A DNA stretch of 42,906 bases from Bacillus renqingensis (lineage in GTDB: Bacteria > Bacillota > Bacilli > Bacillales > Cytobacillaceae), in NCBI RefSeq assembly GCF_016464375.1, contig NZ_JADDIU010000044.1, forward strand, positions 1 through 42,906, written 5' to 3'. The first letter of the stretch is position 1; the number at the start of each line of letters is the position of its first letter. The notes under the pieces are model-generated. The model did no database searches. It was given only the letters and a program-made list of their open reading frames with translations, and was not told the origin of the DNA. A program made the translations under genes and the position numbers. Of this stretch, positions 1 through 6,594 are shown one piece after another.

Positions 1-66
1 TGTCACTTTCAAAAAATAGAGTAGTTATGGCACAAAAAGCATATTCAAACAGCAGGTGGTAAATAC

Positions 67-1284
67 ATGCAGAAGGATAAGCCAACTACTCCATTTCGCC
101 GTCCTGACTGGTTAACAAAGCATATCTTTGATAACCTACATTTTTATTACCCAAGATGCATCAATCAACAGGATGGCGGCTATTTCCACTGTTTTTTAGA
201 TGATGGCACAATTTGTGATCACCATACGAAACATATAGTTGGGACCTCTCGTTTTATCATTATCTTTAGCATTGGAGCAAGGTTAAGCGGGGCACCTTGG
301 TGTGTGGATGCGGCCAAACAAGGATTAATCAGCTTACAAAATCATTTCCGTGATCAAGAACATGGTGGTTATTTTTGGAAATTAAAAGACCATAAGGTAT
401 CGGTATCTAAAAAATATGCCTACGGTCATGCATTTGCCTTACTAGCTGCTGCCAGGGCTTTCGCAGCTGGGATCCAGCACGCTGGTATTATCATGGACGA
501 CATCTACAACCTGCTTGAACGGCATTTTTGGGAGGAAGAGCATGGACTATACGCAGATGAAATAAGTGCTGATTGGGCAGCGGTTTCCCCCTATAGAGGG
601 CAAAATGCCAATATGCACTTATGCGAAGCGATGATTGCAGCCTACGAAGCCACGCATAACAAGAAATATTTAGAAAGGGCCCATCGATTGGCCTATTCCG
701 TAACGGTAAAATTAGCTTCGCAATCTGGCGGGCTCATTTGGGAACATTACCACACAAATTGGAAAATTAATTGGACTTTTGTGGAGACGAATGAGGACCT
801 CAAGCAATTTCGCCCACAAGGCTTTATACCAGGGCATTCCATTGAGTGGAGTAAACTCTTGCTCATGTTAGCAAGACACCAATCAGAACCATGGATGCTT
901 GAAAGAGCAATAGAGTTATATAATAAAGCCTTAAAAATCAGCTGGGATGCTAAATATGGCGGGATTTTTTATTCACTTAGCCCTGAAGGTGATGTGCGGA
1001 ATTCATCTAAATATTACTGGGTCATGGCGGAAGCGATCGGAGCGTCTGCCCTTATGGGAATCACGTTAAAAGATGAGCAGTATTTAAGAAATTATGACGG
1101 TTTTTTTGCGTATTCCTGGTCGTATTTGTTTGATAAAACCTACGGCGGTTGGTTTGAAAAATTGAACAGACAAAATCAAAAGCTCAGCAATGTGAAAAGC
1201 CCAGTGACCAAAACCGATTATCACCCTATTACCAATTGCTATGAAGCCATTCGGTCCTTTGCAAAATCACAAAGGTCTTTTTAA
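67..1284 (+). CDS. AGE family epimerase/isomerase
   Basis: Probable N-acylglucosamine 2-epimerase (AGE) superfamily sugar isomerase, a cytosolic alpha/alpha-barrel enzyme that isomerises sugars at C2. The 405 residues fit the usual 390-420. Repeated barrel signatures are visible: GGYFHCF near residue 36, GGYFWKL near 99, YGHAFALLAAARAF near 117, NMHLCEAMIAAYE near 181, and IPGHSIEWSKLLL near 250, which carries the conserved His region, then GGWFEKLN near the C-terminus. The ATG follows AGGTGGT at a suitable distance. It stands alone, and the preceding 66 bases show no recognisable gene. The family includes N-acetylglucosamine, cellobiose and mannose epimerases and the substrate cannot be told from sequence. 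The family call is secure; the substrate is unknown. Confidence 0.85.
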   Translation: MQKDKPTTPFRRPDWLTKHIFDNLHFYYPRCINQQDGGYFHCFLDDGTICDHHTKHIVGTSRFIIIFSIGARLSGAPWCVDAAKQGLISLQNHFRDQEHGGYFWKLKDHKVSVSKKYAYGHAFALLAAARAFAAGIQHAGIIMDDIYNLLERHFWEEEHGLYADEISADWAAVSPYRGQNANMHLCEAMIAAYEATHNKKYLERAHRLAYSVTVKLASQSGGLIWEHYHTNWKINWTFVETNEDLKQFRPQGFIPGHSIEWSKLLLMLARHQSEPWMLERAIELYNKALKISWDAKYGGIFYSLSPEGDVRNSSKYYWVMAEAIGASALMGITLKDEQYLRNYDGFFAYSWSYLFDKTYGGWFEKLNRQNQKLSNVKSPVTKTDYHPITNCYEAIRSFAKSQRSF

Positions 1285-1408
1285 ACGGATTGTATACGTA
1301 TCGATACCGAGATGTTAGTATAATTTTACAAAAAATATTTTTCCCGCTTTTTATGGCAATGCCCTTTTTCCCTAAAGACCAACAAAAAGTATAAAGCAGG
1401 ACTATCAC

Positions 1409-1435
1409 ACATTTTTTTCCTACTTACATATAGTA
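1409..1435 (+). promoter_or_regulatory. Sigma-K-like mother-cell promoter candidate
   Basis: AC at 1409-1410, a 16-base spacer and CATATAGTA at 1427-1435 match the sigma-K pattern AC-N16/17-CATANNNTA; the -10 also resembles that of sigma-E. It lies about 30 bases upstream of the LysM-GH18 start, where late mother-cell expression would fit a cortex or spore-envelope enzyme. The match is seen in the sequence; use in vivo is inferred. Confidence 0.5.
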
Positions 1436-1466
1436 CATTAGGAAAAATGCCGTTGGAGGAGTCGTT

Positions 1467-2891
1467 ATGATTATACATGTTGTTAAGAGCGGAGAAACCC
1501 TGTGGCAAATTGCCAATCGTTATGCTGTTACTATCAATTCCATTATAAGAACCAATGAATTAGCGAATCCCAATCAGTTGGTGGTTGGCCAGGCATTAGT
1601 GATTCCGAAGCCTGGTACCATTCATACCGTTAAATATAGGGAAACCTTGTGGTCAATCGCACAAAGGTATGGCGTCACCGTTCAGTCGATTATCCAAGCA
1701 AGCCATTTAACCAATCCAAATCTTATCTATCCTGGAACCACACTATTGATCCCACCCATTACACATACGGTTCAATCAGGGGAAACATTAGGGCAAATAG
1801 CCAGCCGATATGGTACCACTGTCCAAGCCATCATGAGCGAAAATCAACTTGAAAACCCTAACCTCATTTACCCTGGTTTCGCTTTATCCATTCCGCGTAG
1901 AAAACCTGTCGTTGAAGTCAATGCCTACACGTATCAAACAAGTGAAAATGCGGTTCAATCCTTAAATGAAGTGGGTCATTTGCTGACTTATTTTAGTCCT
2001 TTTGCATATCTGATTGCAGAGGATGGCAGTTTGAGTCCCGTAAATGACGAGGCAATGATTCAAACCGCCTTGTCCAAACATGCTGTTCCAATGATGGCCG
2101 TTACAAACTTCACTTCCTCCCAGGCAGGTTCAAATGTAGCTCATACCATTTTGGCTGCCCCGGAAATAAGAGAAAGGGTCCTCACAAACATTTTGCAAGT
2201 AATGGATAGAAAAGGTTACAGAGGACTTAACATTGACTTTGAGAATGTATTACCAGCAGATCGGGAGCTCTATAATCAGTTCGTTCAGCAGGCAGTTAAC
2301 CGCCTTCATCCGAGGGGATATTTCGTCTCAACCGCTCTGGCCCCGAAGACAGGCGCAACGCAAGCGGGACTGTTATATGAAGCACATGATTACGAGGCAC
2401 ATGGAAGAATTGCCGATTTTGTTATCCTGATGACCTATGAATGGGGATACCGCCTCGGGCCGCCGCAGGCGATCTCACCGATTAACGACATGAGAAGAGT
2501 GGTGGAATATGCCCTATCAGTAATGCCGGCTGATAAAATTTTTTTAGGCTTTCAAATATATGCACGGGATTGGAGGATTCCGCATGTTAAGGGACAAGAG
2601 GCCGAAACATTTAGTCCACAGGAAGCTATAAGACGGGCGGTAAAATATGGAGCAGCAATTCAATATGATACAACCTCTCAATCTCCATTTTTCCGCTATG
2701 TCGATGAAAAAGGACAAGGCCATGAAGTCTGGTTTGAAGATGCCAGAAGCGCACAAGCCAAATTCAATCTGGTAAAAGACTACAACCTAAGAGGCATCAG
2801 CTACTGGGCACTAGGCTATCCCTATCCACAAAACTGGGCACTATTAAAAGATAATTTCACCATTAAAAAAACGGTGTCAGGCACCATGTGA
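1467..2891 (+). CDS. LysM-GH18 protein, SleL/YaaH-type spore peptidoglycan hydrolase
   Basis: Likely N-acetylglucosaminidase or epimerase-like enzyme acting on spore cortex fragments (SleL/YaaH/YdhD group). Three LysM modules (about residues 2-47, 52-96 and 98-143, each with the pattern HTV..GETL..IA.RYG) bind peptidoglycan. A glycoside hydrolase 18 barrel follows from about residue 149, with the catalytic motif GLNIDFEN (Glu259) and the strand motifs VILMTYEWGY and GISYWALGYP. No signal peptide is visible, which fits mother-cell-made spore proteins. The ATG follows GGAGGAG, and a sigma-K-like promoter lies upstream. The C-terminal tail VSGTM and its TGA stop are encoded by the dispersed palindromic repeat at 2873, so the original end was probably nearer ...FTIKK. 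Known SleL proteins usually have two LysM; three is a variation. Confidence 0.9.
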   Translation: MIIHVVKSGETLWQIANRYAVTINSIIRTNELANPNQLVVGQALVIPKPGTIHTVKYRETLWSIAQRYGVTVQSIIQASHLTNPNLIYPGTTLLIPPITHTVQSGETLGQIASRYGTTVQAIMSENQLENPNLIYPGFALSIPRRKPVVEVNAYTYQTSENAVQSLNEVGHLLTYFSPFAYLIAEDGSLSPVNDEAMIQTALSKHAVPMMAVTNFTSSQAGSNVAHTILAAPEIRERVLTNILQVMDRKGYRGLNIDFENVLPADRELYNQFVQQAVNRLHPRGYFVSTALAPKTGATQAGLLYEAHDYEAHGRIADFVILMTYEWGYRLGPPQAISPINDMRRVVEYALSVMPADKIFLGFQIYARDWRIPHVKGQEAETFSPQEAIRRAVKYGAAIQYDTTSQSPFFRYVDEKGQGHEVWFEDARSAQAKFNLVKDYNLRGISYWALGYPYPQNWALLKDNFTIKKTVSGTM

Positions 2892-2900
2892 AAACTTCAC
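2873..2900 (+). repeat. Half copy of the GGTGTCAGGCACC palindromic repeat
   Basis: Left arm plus loop of the 43-bp element (GGTGTCAGGCACCATGTGAA, then AACTTCAC). It lacks the right half. It contains the TGA stop (2889-2891) and the last five sense codons of the LysM-GH18 gene. A second 13-bp fragment, GGTGTCAGGCACC, lies at 2942-2954, so this may be one element broken by an insertion or two independent scraps. Confidence 0.85.
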
Positions 2901-3038
2901 AAACTAAACTGTCCACCCCACGTGTACAAATGTCCACGAGTGGTGTCAGGCACCGATGGCAACGCTCCCTGCTGTTCTCTAACAGCAGGGATTCTTTATG
3001 GTATAATCATTTTATTTACGAAGAAAAGGAGGAAAGAA

Positions 3039-3215
3039 ATGAATAAAAAAGATATAGAATATAAAATCCGCGAATTAAAAATGGACTATGTACGCCTGCA
3101 GAACGATTTAGAAAAATTAGAAAGCGTTAATGGGAATATATCTCCCTTAGAAAAGCAGCTGACAGAAATTGAGACTGAACTACAGTCCCTTAATAAGGAC
3201 TTGAAAAAGGCTTAA
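3039..3215 (+). CDS. Small coiled-coil protein, SE1832-like
   Basis: A 58-residue protein starting MNKKDIEYKIRELKMDY, preceded by AAAGGAGG at good spacing; the longer upstream open frame has no ribosome site and runs through a repeat scrap. The sequence is highly charged with heptad-like Leu/Ile spacing and predicts an almost continuous helix or coiled coil. Length and N-terminal pattern resemble the small SE1832 family of Bacilli, whose function is unknown as far as I know. It appears monocistronic. No function is proposed. Confidence 0.75.
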   Translation: MNKKDIEYKIRELKMDYVRLQNDLEKLESVNGNISPLEKQLTEIETELQSLNKDLKKA

Positions 3216-3364
3216 TATAGCGGCTGTGTGGGTGTCCCTTCTAACAGTAAACATCATTTTTCAGCGGATGAACCGTCCATAACTTTCTTTTTATTAAAAT
3301 AATTTCTTGAAATTTACGAATATCCTGTTTACTCTATTAAAAAGGCATGAGGGGGATTTTTAAG

Positions 3365-4156
3365 ATGATTAGAAAACTAACAGACAACGATCATCAGCAG
3401 GTTCTTGCTTTTTTAAGTGAGGAACGATCTTTTAATCTTTTTATTATTGGAGATATAGAAGCATTTGGATATGATTCGGAATTTCAGGAAATTTGGGGAC
3501 AGTTTGGTGATACCAATGCAATCAAAGCAGTTCTCCTTAGATTTTATCAATCATTTATTCCTTATGCTAAGGGAGAATTTGATATTGATGGATTTATTTC
3601 AATAATGAAACGGCATGAACAGCCGATTCAATTGTCTGGTAAGTCAGATATTGTTGAGAAATTTGAGGGCATTGATGGTCTATTACTTGGAAAGAAGCAA
3701 GTAACTTTCTTCGCTGAGTGCCTTACGGATGAGTGTCTTGGCGGCAATACAGATGATGTAAAAATTATAAAGGCTGGAATTGAAGACGTTGACCAAATCA
3801 TTGAACTTCGCCGCTCCATCGAGGAATTTCATATCAGAAGTGATGCACGGGATATGCTACTGCGCGCGATGGAAACCGGCACAGGAAGAAGCTATTATAC
3901 TGCGGAAAATGGGGTAATGACTTCATGCGTTTCCACAACAGCAGAAAACTCGCTGTCAGCGATGATTGTCGGCGTTTGTACGAGGAAGGAAAACCGACGC
4001 CAAGGGCTAGCAACAGCCATCATGCAAAAGTTCTTCCAGGATATCCTCGACGAAGGAAAAACACTTTGCCTCTTCTATGACAACCCGGAGGCCGGAAGAA
4101 TCTAAAAAAGGCTAGGCTTCAAAGAAATAGGAATGTGGACAATGTACCGGGGATAA
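3365..4156 (+). pseudogene. GNAT family N-acetyltransferase interrupted by a nonsense codon
   Basis: Two-part acyl-CoA N-acyltransferase. The ATG at 3365 has GAGGGGG nine bases upstream and is preferred to the ATG at 3347. The C-terminal GNAT fold shows MIVGVCTRKENRRQGLATAI, a fair match to the acetyl-CoA binding motif (R/Q-x-x-G-x-A), followed by LCLFYDNPEAGRI. A TAA at 4103-4105 then ends the frame, but the same frame continues as KRLGFKEIGMWTMYRG to a second TAA at 4154-4156. GNAT proteins normally read ...AGRIYKRLGFKEIG..., so the stop sits exactly where Tyr is expected, and one base change (TAC/TAT to TAA) explains it. The product would lose only the last strand. It could be a recent pseudogene, a shortened active protein or a sequence error. 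Confidence 0.75.
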
Positions 4157-4159
4157 AAC

Positions 4160-4202
4160 GGTGTCAGGCACCATGTGAAAATTTCACATGGTGCCTGACA
4201 CC
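4160..4202. repeat. Full copy of the 43-bp palindromic repeat
   Basis: Perfect inverted repeat: a 21-base arm beginning GGTGTCAGGCACCATGTGAA, one central base, then its complement. It lies 3 bases after the second stop of the GNAT gene and 8 bases beyond the luxS stop, between convergent genes. It could form a 21-bp hairpin in RNA from either strand and may act as a bidirectional terminator, although no clear U-run follows. Confidence 0.9.
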
Positions 4203-4210
4203 AACACCAA

Positions 4211-4672
4211 CTAGAAGATCTCCGTCCATTCGCTGCGTTTAGCGAGCATTTGTTTGGCGAGTTCTTTGGCGCCTTCGAGGCTGTGGCTTGCTGCCCAGCC
4301 GCATTGGACTTCGTTGCAGGCTGGTACTTCGTTCGCTGCGAGTACATCGTTTAATGTCTTTTCGAGAATGTCTAAGATTTCATCATAGTTGTCATGGTTG
4401 ATGACCGTTACATAGAAGCCTGTTTGGCAGCCCATTGGACTTACGTCGACGATATGCTCAGAATGGTTGCGGATATTTTCAGCCATTAAATGTTCAAGTG
4501 AATGAAGTGCCGGCATTTCCATATGTTCTTTGTTTGGCTGCTTAAAACGAACGTCATATTTGTGAATGACATCCCCGTTCTGTCCTTCTTTTACACCAGC
4601 TAAGCGTACAAAAGGGGCTTTGACCTTTGTATGATCCAGATTAAAACTTTCTACATTCATTTTTTCTGTCAT
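4211..4672 (-). CDS. luxS: S-ribosylhomocysteine lyase LuxS
   Basis: Cleaves S-ribosylhomocysteine to homocysteine and DPD, the precursor of autoinducer-2, in the activated methyl cycle. The 153-residue length is typical. The metal-binding motif HSLEH is at residues 57-61, and the third ligand Cys lies in NEVQCGW near residue 126. The conserved block [23 protein letters not shown] is complete. The ATG follows GGAGGG. It appears monocistronic, facing the damaged GNAT gene with a palindromic repeat between them. Confidence 0.97.
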   Translation of the reverse strand: MTEKMNVESFNLDHTKVKAPFVRLAGVKEGQNGDVIHKYDVRFKQPNKEHMEMPALHSLEHLMAENIRNHSEHIVDVSPMGCQTGFYVTVINHDNYDEILDILEKTLNDVLAANEVPACNEVQCGWAASHSLEGAKELAKQMLAKRSEWTEIF

Positions 4673-4727
4673 AATAAAAACCCTCCTAAACTGTTCATTT
4701 ATGAAAAATCACTAAACCCTCATTCCT

Positions 4728-4757
4728 ATTTTACACTCATAACGTCTTTTTTTCTAA
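4728..4757 (-). promoter_or_regulatory. Possible sigma-A promoter of luxS
   Basis: On the minus strand TTAGAA (4757-4752) and TAAAAT (4733-4728) are separated by 18 bases, about 55 bases upstream of the luxS start. Both hexamers deviate from consensus, so this is only a candidate. The rest of 4758-4952 shows no gene or clear structure. Confidence 0.3.
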
Positions 4758-4952
4758 GGAAGAAATTACATTCGCTCTAACTGCCCTAGTTTTCTTGCAA
4801 TATTTTGGATAGCTATAACGAATCTAACACCAGGAAACAACGGAAAAAGCACATCCTTTTTGTCAGATCAATCTTTTACTCATTTCCTGCATAAGTCCGG
4901 CAATTAACAAATAGGATATTTAGAAGAAATCCTAACTAAGGGGGATGCAATA

Positions 4953-5141
4953 ATGGTTATTTTTAATAAAATCGCTTTATTTTTTGTTATTTTATATTCT
5001 GTTTTCATCATCATAAATACTTATTTAGGAGAAACCGAACGGGTGCAGTCTAACGTTATTTATTTTTTGATGAATGGCTTTGCCTATATTGTTTCAGCAC
5101 TGGAAGTGGAAAAAGAAAAACAGCTAATCGAAACGGCCTGA
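4953..5141 (+). CDS. Small single-pass membrane protein, unknown
   Basis: A 62-residue open frame with a good ribosome site (AAGGGGGATG) and an ATG start. Residues about 4-25 (KIALFFVILYSVFIIINTYL) form a membrane helix, and 36-50 a weaker hydrophobic segment (VIYFLMNGFAYIVSA). A charged C-terminus EVEKEKQLIETA follows. I do not recognise the family. A hairpin terminator follows at 5172, supporting a short independent transcript. Confidence 0.6.
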   Translation: MVIFNKIALFFVILYSVFIIINTYLGETERVQSNVIYFLMNGFAYIVSALEVEKEKQLIETA

Positions 5142-5171
5142 CCGAAACGAAACAGGGTGAAACAAAATTTT

Positions 5172-5209
5172 TAAGGAGCTTGGGTTATAAGGGGTGCTCC
5201 TTATTATTA
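5172..5209 (+). terminator. Hairpin terminator after the small membrane protein gene
   Basis: TAAGGAGC (5172-5179) pairs with GCTCCTTA (5196-5203) around a 16-base loop and is followed by TTATTA. It lies 30 bases after the stop of the preceding small gene. The stem is moderate. Confidence 0.5.
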
Positions 5210-5326
5210 CAAGAATGCACAAGCAGCTTTTGCACCGAAGTAACATCCACCAGAAAGTAAAATTGCACAAAGTGGAGCACAAACAGCTTCACCAGGGCCT
5301 AATGTTGCACAACCAGCAAGGCATCG
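5207..5326 (-). pseudogene. Remnant of a cysteine-rich bacteriocin-like peptide gene
   Basis: On the minus strand a 39-residue open stretch reads RCLAGCATLGPGEAVCAPLC and continues through AILLSGGCYFGAKAAC to AFL and a TAA. It has six Cys and many Gly/Ala, a composition typical of small secreted antimicrobial or maturation-dependent peptides. No start codon serves it. The same frame upstream reads VKEAKKQKID and is cut by a TAA at 5327-5329, as if leader and core were separated by a point mutation. I cannot assign a family; chance cannot be excluded. Confidence 0.35.
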
Positions 5327-5407
5327 TTAATCTATTTTTTGTTTTTTGGCCTCTTTTACCAAACTAAAATCGTTCAAAAAAAATAACCCTTTCTGAAAAT
5401 GAAAAGA

Positions 5408-5794
5408 TTATGTCAAGTATGTTTTTATTTTCGCTAAGCAGTCCTCAATTATTTCATCTATTTCTTCAATTTGTGCATCTTCCGGACAGTACTTCTTTAA
5501 CACTTTAAGGTTACGTGCTGTCCAATCTAATGATTTAACTTGATCAGTTAAAACCACCCCTGTTATAGGGAAACCACCGTCATCAAGGGGGATTCCCTCT
5601 TTTGGTAAAGCAACTTCAAAGGGGTAATCCTTCTTTTGATTAGTAATTGGACAAACAGCTGCAAATCCTGTCATTTCATTAAATTCTTTGGGCGATAAAA
5701 CAATAGCATTCCTTCTACCAGCTTGTTCATGACCAGCATGTGGATTGAAGTTTAAAACAATTAAATCGCCTCTCCCTGGTGCCTCTACTGACAT
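5408..5794 (-). CDS. MazF/PemK family toxin (endoribonuclease)
   Basis: Growth-inhibiting mRNA interferase of a type II toxin-antitoxin module. The family signature is present: APGRGDLIVLNFNPHAGHEQ near residues 5-24, then AGRRNAIVLSPKEFN and ITNQKKDYPFEVALP. The C-terminal block GVVLTDQVKSLDW is the usual PemK motif with a conserved Asp and Ser. At 128 residues it is slightly longer than the typical 110-120. Its ATG overlaps the antitoxin stop by one base (TAATG), giving translational coupling. It lies in an accessory patch between a peptide remnant and an IS remnant, suggesting acquisition. Confidence 0.9.
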   Translation of the reverse strand: MSVEAPGRGDLIVLNFNPHAGHEQAGRRNAIVLSPKEFNEMTGFAAVCPITNQKKDYPFEVALPKEGIPLDDGGFPITGVVLTDQVKSLDWTARNLKVLKKYCPEDAQIEEIDEIIEDCLAKIKTYLT

Positions 5795-6045
5795 TAAAAC
5801 AATTCACGTCCTTCAATCCCAAAATCAATTTCCTTGTGTCGATTTTCAGGAGTTATCTGTGATAATAGTTCTTGCAAAGTGTATTTCTTCCGTGCTTTTT
5901 TGGGTTTTAATGTGATGATATTTTCACTTCCAATCACATTTAATACCAGTTCGGAACCTTGGTCGATACCTATTCTATCAGCAGCATCTTTGGGAATACG
6001 GATACCCAAACTGTTTCCCCATTTTTGAGCAGTAACTGTAGACAT
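5794..6045 (-). CDS. AbrB/MazE-like antitoxin
   Basis: Antitoxin with an N-terminal SpoVT-AbrB swapped-hairpin DNA-binding domain (MSTVTAQKWGNSLGIRIPKD, residues 1-20) and an acidic C-terminal tail (ITPENRHKEIDFGIEGRELF) that would thread into the toxin. The ATG at 6045 is chosen over the one at 6102 because AAAGGGG precedes it and the domain starts there, giving 83 residues, the normal size. First gene of the pair; probably autoregulated from the palindromic site at 6125. Confidence 0.88.
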   Translation of the reverse strand: MSTVTAQKWGNSLGIRIPKDAADRIGIDQGSELVLNVIGSENIITLKPKKARKKYTLQELLSQITPENRHKEIDFGIEGRELF

Positions 6046-6100
6046 GTAGTCAGCCCCTTTACTTTGGTTTATTTTGGTTTCTAAATGTTCCTCAGAATAC

Positions 6101-6143
6101 ATTATATCACCCCTGAATCAAAAAGTATATACACAGTATATAC
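6101..6143 (-). promoter_or_regulatory. Toxin-antitoxin promoter with palindromic operator
   Basis: A TATAAT -10 lies at 6106-6101 on the minus strand. A 17-base spacer separates it from a poor -35 at about 6129-6124. Two copies of the self-palindrome GTATATAC (6125-6132 and 6136-6143), separated by ACA, overlap the -35. This arrangement fits repression by the antitoxin or toxin-antitoxin complex. Confidence 0.6.
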
Positions 6144-6198
6144 AACAAAAATAAAAATGATACTCATTTTATAAATGTATGAATTTGTTTAGGGAAGC

Positions 6199-6515
6199 CA
6201 CTACACAAGCCCACGTTACCAGAAGTTATTAAACAAATATAGTTTGGGCCAGTCTATGTCACGGAGAGGTAACTGTTGGGATATTGCCCCTCAGGAGTCA
6301 TTCTTTGGCCACCTGAAGGATGATGTCGAATATCAATCGGCAAGAAACTTGAAGGAATTAAAATCGAAAATAAATCATTATATGGTTTACTATAACAATT
6401 ACCGCTATCAGTGGAATTTAAAAAAGATGACCCCTATTCAATATAGGAATCATCTTCTAGCTGCTTAATCTCTTTTTTTATAGTGTCCTTGACATAGGTA
6501 CCAGTTTATATACCA
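6199..6515 (+). mobile_element. 3' remnant of an IS3-family insertion sequence
   Basis: The frame from HYTSPRYQKLLNKY (6199) through QSMSRRGNCWDIAPQESFF to KMTPIQYRNHLLAA and a TAA at 6466-6468 is the C-terminal part of an IS3-family OrfB transposase (DDE integrase core, including the last catalytic Glu in the QESFF motif). Everything before HYTSPRYQ is missing, and an in-frame stop lies just upstream. About 45 bases after the stop, TAGTGTCCTTGACATAGG resembles the right end of such elements. It is inactive. Confidence 0.85.
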
Positions 6516-6594
6516 GGCTTCTTTTTTTATAAATGAATCGACAAAAAAGGGGAATACTTAAACCATCAAATTCTGGTTGGGAGGATAAACGAAC

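Noticed and set aside
2922..3038. N-terminal extension of the small coiled-coil protein
   Set aside because: It runs through a repeat scrap and has no ribosome site; the ATG at 3039 has AAAGGAGG.
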